A stretch of 64,000 bases of DNA from Xiphydria camelus (taxonomy: Eukaryota; Arthropoda; Insecta; Hymenoptera; Xiphydriidae): NCBI GenBank assembly GCA_963678675.1, contig OY783199.1, positions 24,673,546 through 24,737,545 on the forward strand, in the 5' to 3' direction. Numbering within the stretch: position 1 is the first letter of the stretch; each line of letters starts with the position of its first letter. Shown here one piece after another: positions 22,796 to 36,488 of this stretch. The position numbers were made by a program, and so were the translations under genes. The notes beneath the pieces were generated by a model that saw nothing but the letters and a program-made list of their open reading frames with translations, had not been told where the DNA came from and searched no databases.

Positions 22796-25700
22796 AATTG
22801 CAATGTGTACAGGTGCTAGAGTGTGGTGCAGGTGCAGGTGCAGTGTGGTGGCTTAAATCCGATCAGGTGAATCAGTATCGTTACTTCATGACAAACGTCT
22901 CATTGTGTATGATGTTGATGACGGTTTTGACGTTGACCACGTCATCATCGTCGACGAACGCGTTTGCGGCGTCAGCGAAGATTGTGATAGGGTGGTCCGC
23001 CTCACAGAATCGGCGGTCCACTCACCGATTAAGGGCCGTGCGCACCACGGCTCGACGAACCGTGCGATCCGCTTAACTAGAATTCATCGGTGACCTTGAA
23101 GGTCCAACCAATTTTCCATTCGTTTCGGAATCCGCAGTACGCTAGTTTAGGAACTAAGTGTCGTCGAGACGTCTCGTTCAGTCCCTTCGACAATCGCCAG
23201 AAAGTCGATCCCGAGAAGGGTCCAATCGTGGTACGCATGCTGTCGCGAGCCTCGCGTGTGGACGAACCCTTATGCACGTAATAAACACCATTTTGCCGTC
23301 AAGTTAGCTCATCCGCGTGTTACCTGGCATTGCCAATCGCGTCGGCCCTTCGTTCAATTTTCGTTTCGTTCACGGATTGATCGACTGACTCGAAAATGAC
23401 CGACGCTCGTTATCGCGACGCGTTTCGTCCTCTTTCCGTAGTAAAGTAGGCATTTATAGGTTCGTGCGTTCGTGATTTTCCGTCGGTTTTTTTTTTCGAT
23501 TCAACCGACGGTTCGCTACTATTTTGACCTTCAATATCGATCGTACTCATTTGCTTCGAACAAAAAACTCATACGCGCGCGGTATTGTTTGTCTTATCGT
23601 CCGGCCAATCCACGTTCGTGCATGAAGATTGGGACGTACGTTCGAAGTGGTAATCACGGAGCGATCACATTCAACAATCGAAGAGCCGTTCCAAACCTTT
23701 ATACACGACCTTGAGTCAATCGATAAGCCTCTTCGGCTATTGTCAGGTAGCATTCCTTCGCGGAGCTATCTTAGACTGCAAACGCTTATAATTATAATAT
23801 TATTATAAATAAATCTACACTATATATAAATGCATTGTGCAATTATACTTTGTACAGGAGTATAGAGTACGTACGGTAGTGATTATTAATTATTGTTATT
23901 ATTATTTGTATCTTTATTATGATGATTATTATTATTATTGTTAACTTCAATTACTTCTCTCAATTGCGAACCTGTCTGTTCGGCCGACTCGATTAATTGT
24001 CGGCAATTAAAGGCGAAACGGGAGACGTGGATCCGTGACGCCAAACATCGTTCCTCGTTGTCGCAGAACGACCGCCGAAGCTAAGCAATAACGTTGTCGC
24101 GGCGGTTCCGCGTATTTTGGGGATGATCGAGGAAACGAAAAGTGGCGTGATCGATCCGCGAAGCCGATCCCCCGTGCAAGTCTGCACGCATTTTTGGACG
24201 TATGCCGCGTGACGCCCTGTCGAGCGTCATCCGGCCCCTCTCTCCCCTCCCTCTTAGGATTTAGATATATGTATATACCGACGGGGTGAATCGAACGGAA
24301 CGCAACTCTTTTTATCGTTCGGTCGGAGTTCTATGGGGACCGATGCGGGCGTTTCGGGTAACAAGACAGTAAATAGTGTTTCTCGCAGTTTCCTCCATTC
24401 CTCAAATCTCGTCAGTTCGATATCACAAACGCCGAGTTACCTCGGATCGCGACGAATGAAAATACCAGGGAGAAACGAGTAGCGTCGTTTGTGGCCGCCC
24501 GGGGCAAAAGGAAAACCCTTCGCGCGATCCCCCACCCCGTCGGGAAAAGTACTACGACTACCGTGTAGTCGAAAAGCGACCACCGTTTCCGATTCCCCGA
24601 AGTAATAAAGAGAATACGAGATACTGAATAAAAATTGAAGAATTCGCCGGTGTTGTACTTCGACTACAGGGGTACGACGAGACTCTCCGCTTTGTGTCTG
24701 CGTTATTTAAGGGACGAATCCGCAGCGTTCGCTCTGGGGAGTCGCGAACGCGTCTTGTAAGAAACATATTAAATCTTCTCTGTATATACCGCCTAGGAAA
24801 TCGCGCTGAACACGTTACGATCACAACACACTATAACGGAAAATACTATAAATATTAATTTTAAGTAATTGCGCCCTAATGCAAATAATACATTATATAT
24901 ATACAAAAAAATATATATAAATACAAACATATATATTATTATATTTGCCGCGTAAACAGTATGTGCATTTTTTAGCACAAAAAGTTGGTATTTTGTGTAC
25001 AAAAAAAATTGTTGAACATTTCGATCTTAATTCGAAGTGAAGAGGGATGGTCGAGCGACGAAGAAATTTGAATTGGTAGGTTGCCGCCAGCACCTACGAC
25101 CGATGGAATATCGGTCACCGTTGGCGCTCCTCTTTTACGAGCTCCGTTCTCGGTCGTCAACGCGCGATCGAACGAAGAGCTCCTCGCGGACGATACGAAA
25201 CCGACCCGGGAACGCGAATTTCCTCCATCCAATCGCTCAGTTTTTGAGTTCGTGAAACAAGAGAGGGTCCGCTTCGCGAAACGCAGGACCTTCACCGCCT
25301 AATTCTTGCGCGCGATCTCCGTCTCGCGTTTCGTATCGTCGCAAGTGTTTTGCGACATCGGCTCAAAACCACGAAAGGTGAAACTGATTAGGGTGTAAAT
25401 TGGTCGGAACGAAGTCACGAGGAATCATTGTAAAGGAGCGTACGAACGAAACTATTTGTATAATAATTATTATTAAAGACGCAGGGGAAGTAGGAGAGGG
25501 TGGAAAGGTGGGAGGGTGGGATATGGGATAAGGAAAATTGTCTCGATCGTTCTTTAAACACATACGCAACACACAATACAGTACAGTAAATACAAGAGTA
25601 ACGTGTCTAATTAAGTGAATGTATCGCCCGCCATATGACGATGTGCAGCTTGAGCGATGGGGGGAGGAGCCCGGGGAAAAATGTAGGCTTAGGGATTTTT

Positions 25701-27531
25701 ACCAAATGACTTCGCCACGCGGGGTGGAAGCAGTAAATTAGACGTAAATTTTGCTCTTTTTGTAGAGAAATTGCGCGCGTATCGCCGGAAGCGACTCGCT
25801 GATAAAAGCCGTTTCAACGGCAGGCGATTATCATGGGACTTACGTGACGCGAGGCGCGTCTTTTGCGTTGCTCAACAGAGTCGTGACCAAACTATGTCTC
25901 TGTTATGCATCTCTCCGTTACACATCGCTGTTCTAGATGCGATTAGCAATTACGTGATAAATTGATTCAGAAACGACGACGGATACACGAATGACGGTAA
26001 TGACGACGACGATGGACGAGTACCGTTTATAGCGATTCGTCTGAGTCACGACCCTCTTCGAAGCATCGCAGTAGACGTGCAAATCGCGCACGTGGTGGCC
26101 CTCACGTCTCGCCGCCTTGGATTTCCTCTTTCGCAGGAACGAAAAGGCGAATCATCGACGTGTGGTTTGGTGTACTCGCCATTTCGCACGCGCCGATAAT
26201 AGGGAAAAACAAGCAAGACACTGTGTATTATATCGAAAACAAGGAGCCCTCTAATTGTAAGAGTAATAATGTATATAATTATTATTGTAAACTTGGAATA
26301 ACGCGAACTCCCCACGGAGTGGCGGCCAACTCATTCATCGGCGATACGGAGAAAGGCGAAGGAGGACGAACGACGACGGAAATCGCTCGTTTCGTCCTCC
26401 TCGCGCCTTACTATTTTGAAAGACGCTGCGTTTTGATTCAGAATCATTCTTTTGTTATTAGTTCATACGCGCTACGATTATTGCAATTTATTGTATTATC
26501 AATGAAATACTGTAACAAACAAGATACTGTTAACTATTCTTAAAAAATTAAAACTTTTGTAAACTGAAAGGAACGTTGTCGTTACAGGTTCATTCTGCGA
26601 CCGTCAGCCGGTCCGAGTCCGGCTCGCAAACCGGCCGGTCGATCCGCGGATTCCCTGAAACCTCGAGAAATATTTCGTCGGTTCATTGACTCGAAGATGA
26701 TATGCCAATGTTTCGGTTCCGAATGAATTACGTTATTTCGCTACTTTTTTTTCTTTTCGAAACGGTCGACGATCTACACGATTAACATCTTAATAAGAAC
26801 TCGCGCCACTGTACATACCTACGTCATTGAGAATAGAAAAAAAAAGCAGCATACAAAATTAAGTTGTATTTCTTGCGAAGATTGTCGCAGCGCGTTCGAA
26901 GCTCCGCTGGAGGGCTCGACACGGACATTGGGAGATGACACCACTGAGTCACTCCTCGATGTCATGAAATCGACGCTACGACTGCGACTGCACGCGGAAT
27001 GAATAATTACTCTCTCCATTTGGACGGCAACATTGAGCATATATATGTATTGTTTTTTTCTCACTACAGACACGATCGTTCAGTGGCAATTTAGAACGAT
27101 GCCAAAGTTGGGGCATCTAATATCACGGGTGAAAGCTACTTATAAAGAAAAATATATACACATGCGTATAAATCCGTAAAGTATGAATCTGCTCGTTTAC
27201 AAGAAATAATAAACATTACGCTGTATGTACATAAACGATAGCCCCGACGGTGGTCTGGAATGCTTCCAATGTTGGAATGTATTGTGTAATATTGGCAAAA
27301 GCCATTTATGAGGAAGAAAATATGTATATCATTAGAGGTATCCATGTGATCCTGGCTATTTACAAAACGAGTAAAAAAAACAGCTTTGTATGTATATACA
27401 GTCGCGAGGTGGGTCCAGTCTTGAAGCAACAGTCACACATCGACAACATAGCGACGATCACGATCAGTGGTAACGACGACGATATGGAAGAACGAGAAGG
27501 AGAGACTGGACCCGAAATGGAACTATCTTTT
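22796..27531 (+). other. Probable Phactr 3' UTR and intergenic DNA
   Basis: No coding exon is supportable. AATAAA hexamers occur at 23280-23285 and 23808-23813, giving candidate short and long 3' ends for Phactr. The DNA becomes more AT-rich from about 23760, with ATT-repeat tracts near 23885-23945 and an AT-rich block near 24885-24950. The strand-asymmetric low GC relative to the flanks fits a long 3' UTR, but the actual end cannot be set from sequence alone. Confidence 0.45.
23280..23285 (+). promoter_or_regulatory. Candidate polyadenylation signal AATAAA for Phactr
   Basis: The canonical hexamer lies 485 bp after the Phactr stop codon. A second copy is at 23808-23813 in a more AT-rich setting. 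Which is used is unknown. Confidence 0.35.
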
Positions 27532-28199
27532 TTAGACGTGTACGCTCACATTGTCCGCGGATTCCACACAGGACTTCGCCCCTGTGGTTGTTGCGAAGGA
27601 CTCGAAATCTGAGAATTCGTTGAGTCGCATATTCGGCACGAGCTCTTCTTGCCGAGTACGACGACCCAAGAGCTCGAACGGTGATACCTGCGGCACGAAA
27701 AGCGATGGCAAAATCGTGAGTTTCCTTCTTCCTTTTCTCTTCCTCTTTATATAGCGCTCAAAATTGCCTCGTGAGATCGCGTAAAAGTCTCGACATTGAA
27801 AATAGCTGCAGCTTAAATTACATGTACATCGAATATAAATGACGTCCAAGTTACCTCGGTTGATCTAAGTAGTTTTCGAATACGATACATTTTAAATGCG
27901 GTTTATGGAACTTCAGTGCGCGATATTACCGATTATTTATAGCATTAAAAAAACAGTGCAAATTCACGACTCACCGTTTTCTTCCTATAATCCTCGAAGT
28001 TGCAGCCCATGTAAAATGCGATGCGCTGCAGGGCCAACACCGAGTGCAGCCTCGTGAGCGGTTTGGGCTGCAAGAGTCTCTTCAGTAGATCCAGAGCCGC
28101 GGCTGAGAGCCTCTGCACTTCGGCTGGTAAAGTTCCAGGCGGCGCGTAGTTGAGGCTCTTCTTCTCCGGGAGGAAATCGGCCGCCGCGCTTGCCGGATA
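27532..28199 (-). CDS. C-terminal exons of a Ser/Thr kinase, S6KL/RSKR-like (partial gene)
   Basis: Exon 28199-27975 (225 nt) follows an acceptor reading GCGTTTCAG and ends at ACG|GTGAGT. Exon 27687-27532 follows TGCCGCAG and ends in TAA. The junction is phase 0. The first exon encodes YPASAAADFLPEKKSLNYAP and then LDLLKRLLQPKPLTRLHSVL, ALQRIAFYMGCNFEDYRKKT. This matches the last helices of a protein kinase C-lobe (the LLxxLLxxxPxxRL block) and, by my recollection of the family, most resembles the tail of insect S6KL. The second exon adds VSPFELLGRRTRQEELVPN and a Ser/Glu-rich end. The catalytic exons (HRD, DFG, APE) should lie at higher coordinates, but I find none in the window, so they are either beyond 64000 across a very large intron or missing. 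Kinase-lobe identity is moderately sure; the S6KL assignment is tentative. Confidence 0.55.
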
Positions 28200-31100
28200 C
28201 TGAAACGCAATCGAAAAACCGCTTTTAGAGCTTCCGGCCACATGCGGGCATTTTTGCAAAGGTCACTCAGAGGCCTTTACCGATCGATCGAGAGTGGCTA
28301 TCCGAGCGAACTACGATCTACTATTACCGGCACGACAGGCTCGTCTAGCTCACGCGCCTATACCTGTATCAGATGCGTACATACGTAGGGTCAACGGCCA
28401 CTCGCGACCCTCAACCTATCCGCTCGTCCATCCGTCCACTCGTTCGACCGCGAGCGAGGTGGTACGAGCGTAACGCAATGCTACGCGATGCGACGACGCT
28501 CGCCGAACCGACTCGCGGGTTCGGCGAGATGCGAGAGATTCGAAGAATACGTCTCTATAGGTGCGACGCGGAGGAGAGCGCTTACGCGCGCTCTGCCAGT
28601 GGAAACAGTCGCGGCGGAGTCGGCCGTGCACCGATCGTTCGTTCGCTCGCTCGCGCGGCGCGAGAGCGACACGACGAGGCTATTTCAATTTGATCTCGAA
28701 GAGGACCTTGACCGAGAATAACGGTACAGGCTCATTATTACGAGATCAGAGATATAATAGATACGGTTTACTCTTCCTTCTGCATAGACCGAAATTAACG
28801 CTATAGATATACACGCGTTGTGCGCGGATACGTACGGCAGCCGTACCCGTCTTCGCATCGTCACGCTCCGCTTTTTAAGCAAGGCTAATCTTCGGAGCGC
28901 GGTTATCTCGGATTTTTTTGGCTCCACGGTGCGACGTACCGTGCATGCCTTTATACTTTTTGCGTCTCTCTCCCCCACTTCGTTCACCGTTCACTTCTCC
29001 GTAACCTCATCTTTTTCGCCGCGACTACGCGACGCCCGAGCAATTTCCCTCTACCGATCGTCTTCTCCCCGCCCCCGGCTACGCGCATGCATGGTGGCTC
29101 GTACGGTCATCGTCGTTGCACCATTCCTCGGCATTGTCCGTTCGAGCGATCGTACGTCGTAAAGCAAGCACGAGTGCGGACGAGGATCCTTTCTTCCTCG
29201 TCTCTTCCTGCATATCTCTTTTTCCAGGAATTTCTCTCGTTCGAAAGAGTGGGATCGGTCGTCCGCGGCAAAACCTCGAAGGACAGGACGAAGGGGCGAG
29301 TGCAGTAGTGGTGGAAGAAGGAGCCTTCTCGAGACGCGAAAAATGGGGGCCGTTGGCCGCGGGAGTGAGCTCGCGGCGAAGTTGATTTTTCCACCTGAAA
29401 AAGGAGCCGCGCTCGCGCGCATAGGTAAGGCCACGCGGCGGAGACGGTGGAAGAAGAGCGTGAGCAGGAGGACGGGGAGCCGGGGGGAGCGGATGTAGCA
29501 TGCTAAATGCAAATGCCACGGCTGTGCGACTGCGAGTCGCCCGCGCGCCGCTACGGTAGCTAATTGCTGAGCAAACGCGCGTTCTCCCTGCTGCTCGCTG
29601 CCGCCGAGGGACGATCGCGACGCGAGATCGTTAGCGCTTCTCCGCGGATGCACCGCGAGCTTTTCGCACGCTCCCCCCGCGGCGGCCGTTCCCCGATGGA
29701 AAAAGGAGCGAACGAGGGAGGAGAGCGAGGTCTCCGCGTGGAAAACCTTCGAGCCGCGAATCGATGCTTCGAGATAAGCGCGGTTATACCGCGATGCGCG
29801 CGTGAGAACGATTCGCCGTGTACGGACAGCGGCAGGTGGCTTGCGCGCCTACGCCGCGCGGTCGTCGCGCGTAACGAGGGACCGAGGGAGAGACGACGCA
29901 GACGATGACAACTGGAAAGACCGAGAAGACGCAGCAGCGACGGACGAGCGGATGTCACGAAACGGAGAGGAAGCCCCGCGACGACCGTGTCTTGCGATCG
30001 CGCGCGCTCTGTGCGTCGATCCCTCGCTGCTATACCTTCGCTCCTTACGAAGAGCGCTCCCGAAGGGCCCTTCGCTTCGTCGATTATCGCGAAGGATCGG
30101 AACAAAGAAACGAGAACCAACGTTGCTTCATTGTCTCCCCCTCCCTCTCGCTCTTTCTCTTTCCACTTCGCACCAAAGTCTCGACTTGCTCTCCTCCGTC
30201 CGCAGCTCGACGTTGCACTCCGTTCTATTCCTGGAGCGATAATGTGTAAGGTATTCCCACGAGGGAACGAGGCTCGAAGTGTTACCGAAGTAAACGGCCG
30301 TCGCTACCACTACCAGGGGAGGGGGCATTGGCTACTGGCTGCGCAATTACGATCGTACCGGCCGCTGGACACGCGGTCATCACGCGTGCGCGCACACGAG
30401 TCGGCACAAGGGGAAGGAGTCCTTGCCTGGAATTCAACCCGTACGCGGAGAGGTGGCTGATCCGCGGATCACTCCGGGCGGGTTCTCGTTTCTGCCTCGC
30501 GAAAAATGGAAAGGGGTGAAGGGCGCGAAGAGGCGCGCGGAGGAAGGACCGGTCGTAGTTAGCACACGGCTGACATTAACTTCCCATTAACCATCCGCCA
30601 TTAGCTGAGACATCTGCGTGCCTACTCGCGGCGCCCCGAGTAATTCGCATCCACGTATTAGGTACTCGCGTAATCTATGCGCAACTTGCGCTATTTATAA
30701 ACCAGCTTCGCCGCGTAGCGGCCGCGCACCGCGAGCACGCCGCCGCGTACAGTAAAACCGCCGGATCCTCGATACAAGGATTTGCTCGGCGGCAGGACGA
30801 GGAGAGGTGAAATCGAGATTCCCTTCGGTCTTCGCTCGCCTCTTTCACCACCGCTCGTCTCCTCCCTTTTTTCCTTTCGTGATCGCGTCTCCACTTCGAG
30901 TCGTCTTTTTGTACGAGCGCGATACGCGAATATGACAAAGGGTCGAGCTGGCGTTAGAGTTGGGCCGTATTATAGCTTGGAAAGTTCGGTCAGGTCGGAC
31001 CGCATCGACGGCGGGGGTTCAAGACCGACCTTGAACGTCGTCGTAGTCGTCTCGCTCCTGGAACTCGTACGTGCCAAGACCCCCCTCTCGTTTCCACCCT

Positions 31101-32664
31101 GAGCGGCGCGCGGCGTACGGGAGAAGCGGCGATCGCTGATTGCAGCCTCGGTACACGTAGGGTACCTCTTCTACCCGAGCAGCGGGAGATCGCGCATAGT
31201 CGCGCGTAGAGGCACTGCGGTGCCTACCTGCATACAGTGTAGATAATGGCAGGAGCTATAAATAGACGGCCAGGAACGAAGGGGGTGAGGCCGCGGATCT
31301 AGAAAAAAAAAGCCACTCGGCGTCGGAGGATCCCGCGGTGGAAACCGCTCGAAGAAACCTGCAGCCTTCTCGCGAAACCGGAGGCATCGATCCTCCTTAC
31401 GGCCGCCCGTCGGAGCCGTGGAGGGGAGGGTGGCGCGGTCGGGTGAGTTCTTGCTCTCGCGAAAGGAAGTAACGTAACGAAGAACGTAAGGCGAAGATGC
31501 GCGCGCGCGCGCGCGCGTTCCACTGCAGGCTGGTAACCAAGTACATTTCAAATTTTTCGAAGGAGAGCGACGATTAAGGCAAGGTAGAGCTGGTTTGCCT
31601 TGCGAAGGCTTTCTTACGTCCTGCGCGCGCGCACGCTCGAGTCCACTGATCCTGAGTGCGGTGCACCAGCCAACCTCAGCAATCGACTCACCTCGCCTCG
31701 GCATCCTCGGACAGTTTGAGAAGAGGAGTTATTGCGAGCATCGTCGCTTTTGTTCCACTCGTTCCCTTCGGCATCTTTCCGAGCTCTACATACGTATTGC
31801 CGTCAACTGCACACGAATACGAGGTGAGTGAACCTAATGTGGTTCACTCGAGCTATTGCCTCCTAGCTCTCGACTATCGTGGGCATAGTAGCCAGAGGCC
31901 AAGATAAGTAAAGGATATTGGGCACGCTCATGCGTTGGAAAAAATCGAGGCGAATGCGCCTCGTTAGGCGTTTTGAGCTTCAGGTCACATTACGGTGGAA
32001 ATACGCTCCGATCGTTGGATTATTATTCGTCCTTTTTTCAATAAAGTGACACCTTCGATTGTACTATTTCCTCTGCCGGCATCACGTCAATGCTAAATTA
32101 ACTCCACACGCGTGGAGAAATGTATAGAAACCTGCAAGCCGTAACATATGGCCGACGTAATGTATAGTCCATCGTAATGCATGGCCGTCATACTTACCAC
32201 TGAACAGTACCGCTGCATAAGCTATGTACCTGAACGAAAGACGGGAGCAGCATATTTGTCGTTTGTAACGCTTTTCGCCATGGAGACTATTATTATTCAA
32301 TTTTAACATACCCGGTCGAGCCCTACGAATTCTCGAAACTAGATTTTGAGATTTAGTAAGCAGAGAGTGTAGGACTTCACCGCGTGTGTAAAATTGCGAA
32401 CTCATAGAGGAATGTATATAGTTCACATGTTTATTGTTCCAAATAAAGTCAATATAATTACAAAAAATTATTTTCTTTGCCTGTTGCTGAAAAGTATAAA
32501 TATGTAATTCGTGTGTGCGTGTGTGCATTCTGTTGCGAATTGAGCTTGATACCTTTTTTCGTTGTTACGATCTAGGTAAAGAGTGAGCAAAGCGTGAAAC
32601 TTCATCTATGATCTTTGCGGTAGTTTTCGAGGCGTTTGAAAGACTCGCGGAATATAAATGTATC

Positions 32665-32740
32665 GGGTTGTCCGGAAAGTTCGTGCCGATTTTCGATTTG
32701 AATTTTTCTTAAAAAGCGGTACGCACTTTCCGGACCAACC
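32665..32740. mobile_element. Mariner-type relic, internally deleted
   Basis: The left end reads GGGTTGTCCGGAAAGTTCGT and the right end, reverse-complemented, reads GGTTGGTCCGGAAAGTGCGT. These closely match mariner terminal inverted repeats known from Hymenoptera. Only about 76 bp remain and no transposase is present. The left flank contains TA. Confidence 0.6.
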
Positions 32741-35700
32741 AAATATTATTATCATTACAATAAAATACATTAAAATGATATTCCTCAAGTCGCGTAACTT
32801 CTTCGCGTTTCTTCATTTTCGAGAGTACATAGTTATAAGCGATGCAAATGAGGCTAATAAACGGGCAGATGTTACATGCCCGCAAATCGGAAACGGGTGC
32901 CGCGATCCGAAAGCAGTTGACATTTCTACCCCACCCCGTTTCCACGAGATTCGAAATCATTCGATTCGTTATTGGATTCATTTTGACCATTTATCCCGAG
33001 AAATCGTTCGCGCGCGAGCCAGACCGAACGCAGACACGCGCGCGGGCGCGCCGTTAAAAACTCGCGCCGCGCTCGAGCGATCCCGAAGAAATCACGCGAA
33101 CGCGCGCGTTGGATCGCGATCCCGACTCGGAGCCTCGAAAGCGATTGTGAGACGACGAAACGAGGCTAACGGGAAGCGGAAAAATAACGGTAACGACGAA
33201 GGGAACGAGAGACGACGTCGAACGCGTCGTAAGGACGAAAGGGACGCGGGAGAAAGACGGAGAAAGGACGCCCGGATCGAAACGCCTCGCGAGAGCGGTC
33301 GTGGGACGCGCGAGAAAAATGGGGCCCTCTCCGAAAGGCGCGTCGGTATCTTCTAATCTCCACGGGCATCTCGCGAGAGGCGCTCGCACGAATCTCCGTT
33401 TATATTTAGACAGCGCGTAGACCGCGGCCCGGCCTATATATCATGCCCATCGCGAGAAGTTATTACGGGTTCGGAGGCCTGCAACGGCGCGAGGGCCCAA
33501 GGGCCCCAAAACTCGTTACGCCAAATCGAAGAGAGGGCCGGCGCGCCGCGCTCGAGCGTAGGCCGCGTGTTTTGAAATGAAAAAACTGCGACTCTCGTGC
33601 GCGCCTCGAGGCAAGATCTTCGGGCGAGGGATCATCGGGCGGTGAGAACGCCGCGATATCCACGAGCGTCCAGCAGGAGCGAGTTATTTTAAGCCCGGAT
33701 CGTGGATCCTGCGATGTGCGCGCGTATGAGCGCGTGCGTGTACCGCGGCGTTGGGAGGGGGAGGGATGCAAGTAAACGCAAAGGCGATGGAGCTTTCGTA
33801 CGGCGACCGACTACCACCTGCGGCTCGAGCGCTCGGTGATATCCAGGCGCCACGGAGGGTGACTCTTTTCTTTTCTTCCTTCCCTTCGCGACGTCTCGTC
33901 GGGCCCGTCCTCTCTCCCTCGTCCCTTCGCCTCCTCCCAGCCGTACAGGGTCTCTCCGCGGCCGGCCGATACGGTTGCTGAACGTCTCGCAAAAAGCTAA
34001 ACCTGCTCCTCTCCCCTTTTTTCATACCTCGCGCACCGTCCGTCTTAGGACTTAGGAGCGCGAGCGCGCTCGCCCGCTCCGCTGTACGTTATACCTTCGC
34101 GGTACGCGCGCGCCGTGGCTGCCAAGGCCTCGGAAGGATCGTTAGCGGCTAACGATCGCGAACGGCGGAAAGGAAGAGAAAAACGAAGATCTAATGGAGA
34201 GAGGGACATCGCCATTGATCGCAGAGCGTGTCGAACGGGTAGAGCTAATTTAATGGCTGGCGCCAGTCGCGCGAGCCCGCACCCGTGATACTCGTACTTT
34301 GTTTTTCCGCGGAACACGCGAGGGGCACTCCCTGCGCTCCTCGAAGTCGTAGCAAGGAGGACGGAAGGGAGAAGGAGGTGCGAGCGAGGAGAGTACCCGC
34401 GTACTTAACTCGAGCCCTCTCGCTCACACCGCTCTCTTCTCGTCATCCCACGATTCGCCTCGCATGACTCTGGAAAAATCGCGACGAATGCGGGAAAACT
34501 CGATCGACCCCGCGACGACGACTTGGCGCCCCTCGCGAGCCCGCAACTCCTCGTCGCGGTCGTGTGTGCGACCAAGTTCTTTTCCGTCGCGGTACCGTTA
34601 ACCGTCGATGCGCTCCATTAAGCAGCCCCGACGTTACGCGCAATCCTCCCGTGCTCCACTCGGCCGATTATTACCGATTCCTCGACGAGTAGAGCGGCGA
34701 CGGGTCGAGCGGACCCTCCTCCGTGCGCGATATAAAGAACGCCGTACGTCTCTTATTAACTGCGCACCTTTGGACCGTACAAATCGCGCGTTGGAAGAGA
34801 CGCCCGCCGCGAGAGAGCCATTCCCACAGTCGTGACCCGGTACCGTTCTTCGATCTTCGACTAGGTACACGCGCGCGCGCGACCTCGATATATGGATCCC
34901 CTCGTCGCGCTGTACCTTCTCTTCGGGTCGGCATCGGCCGCGATGTCGTAACTCGCGCGCCGCTCTTGTAACAACAACGGTTCGACGTCTCCTTTGCCGA
35001 TCTTTCCTCTCGCGCGTTCCCAATGTCAAGTTCACGACAGTCGCCCGCGTGGCCCCCGAGGCGCATTCGCAACGCGATTATCGACGCCGGCTTACACAAT
35101 AGCAGGGCGCGCGCGCGCGCCAAAGCGAGTCGCGCGTGTGTGCGAGGTGAACGCGTGTCGCGGTTACCGGTCAGCGAGCAGGACTCGACTCGACTGTTTT
35201 CTTTTCCGCGGCGCATTCCTACTCGCAGGCAACGCAGACGCGACAACCCATCGCGAGGAATAACAACGATAAGGCGAACCGAGCGAATTCAGGATGATCG
35301 CTCGTATGATGGATAATGATCGCGGGACGAGGGTGCGGCGACTGTACGGCGACGGCGACGGCGGCAGCGGCGGCCTTTCGTTCACCGAGCCTCAACTATT
35401 ATTCAATTGAATTCAATGTTACACCGCGGCGATTAGGAAATTGCATGCGAGAACTTTCTTTCGGCTTGTGTGCGCGCGGCAGGCTCTGCCCGTCCGTCCG
35501 TTCGACGTCGTCAGCCGTCCGAAAGTGGCGACCGGGAACGGAAGCGACCGTTCTCGACGCGGTAAGAGAGACCGGGCGATGGAAAGACGCGAAGAGAGTC
35601 GCGGTACGTACGAATTGTAGGCGATATATCTATATTATACCCCCCCCCCCGTCGCGCGGCTAAATCGGTAGATGGGCAGCGGCTTCAGGCGACGGATGTG

Positions 35701-35952
35701 CCGACGATTATTGTACTTTGTCACTATAGTCGCAGGGAATAGAAAAATAATCTCTATATAAAAAAAAGTCTAAGCACTTTTGATAATTTAAACCCCTTGA
35801 GCGATGCAAATTTGTCTCTCCGATAAGCTATTTCTTTAATTGGAGATAAACACTAGAAATTACATCAGAATCCAAGTCAAAATTAAATCAGTGAGACGCA
35901 CCCCTTTGATTTTTAGGGTAGCGACGCACAGCTATAATTGTATACAACGGTA

Positions 35953-36193
35953 CACTGAGAAAACTAACTTGGTTGAAATGATAAAACGCGTCTGGTTGAA
36001 CGAGTTTAGTTATCCTAACCAAAATACTGGTCAGTTGAACCATGTATTTAATTATTCCAACCAAATGTTCAGTTATTCTAACCGAAAATTGGTCAATCTA
36101 ACCAAGTATAGTAGGAGGATCCATATTTCATCAAACGGTTGGGTTATGGTCTCCAGAATTTTGGTTTGATTGACCGGGTTATTTTTCTCAGTA
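35953..36193. mobile_element. MITE with CACTGAGAAAA ends and TA duplication
   Basis: The left end is CACTGAGAAAACTAACTTGG. The right end, reverse-complemented, is TACTGAGAAAAATAACCCGG, with one changed terminal base. TA flanks both sides (35951-35952 and 36194-36195). The interior has repeated GGTT/AACC motifs (tcTAACCAA) and no open frame. Confidence 0.75.
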
Positions 36194-36288
36194 TAGGTAC
36201 TCGCGGAGGGTGGTCCCTCTTCGGCGCTTTGGCCTCGGCTCGAATTTCAGCATGGCTTATTTGCACAATCTTGACCGGAGCACGAACC

Positions 36289-36488
36289 NNNNNNNNNNNN
36301 NNNNNNNNNNNNNNNNNNNNNNNNNNNNNNNNNNNNNNNNNNNNNNNNNNNNNNNNNNNNNNNNNNNNNNNNNNNNNNNNNNNNNNNNNNNNNNNNNNNN
36401 NNNNNNNNNNNNNNNNNNNNNNNNNNNNNNNNNNNNNNNNNNNNNNNNNNNNNNNNNNNNNNNNNNNNNNNNNNNNNNNNNNNNNNNN
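36289..36488. other. Assembly gap of 200 N
   Basis: Exactly 200 unknown bases, a round number that suggests a placeholder of unknown true size. It begins 95 bp after the end of the MITE at 35953-36193. Confidence 0.99.

Larger units (their letters stand above)
28200..36288. other. CpG-rich DNA without a recognised gene
   Basis: Open frames here are arginine/serine-rich in several frames at once and show no domain or splice chain I can defend. The stretch contains (CG)n runs near 31497-31518 and 35107-35120, a mariner relic at 32665-32740, a C-run near 35640-35650 and a MITE at 35953-36193. If the kinase tail at 27532-28199 is part of a functional gene, this stretch lies within or upstream of its intron. 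Confidence 0.5.

Noticed and set aside
27250..27612. Plus-strand 120-residue open frame
   Set aside because: It overlaps the well-spliced minus-strand last kinase exon and has no domain.
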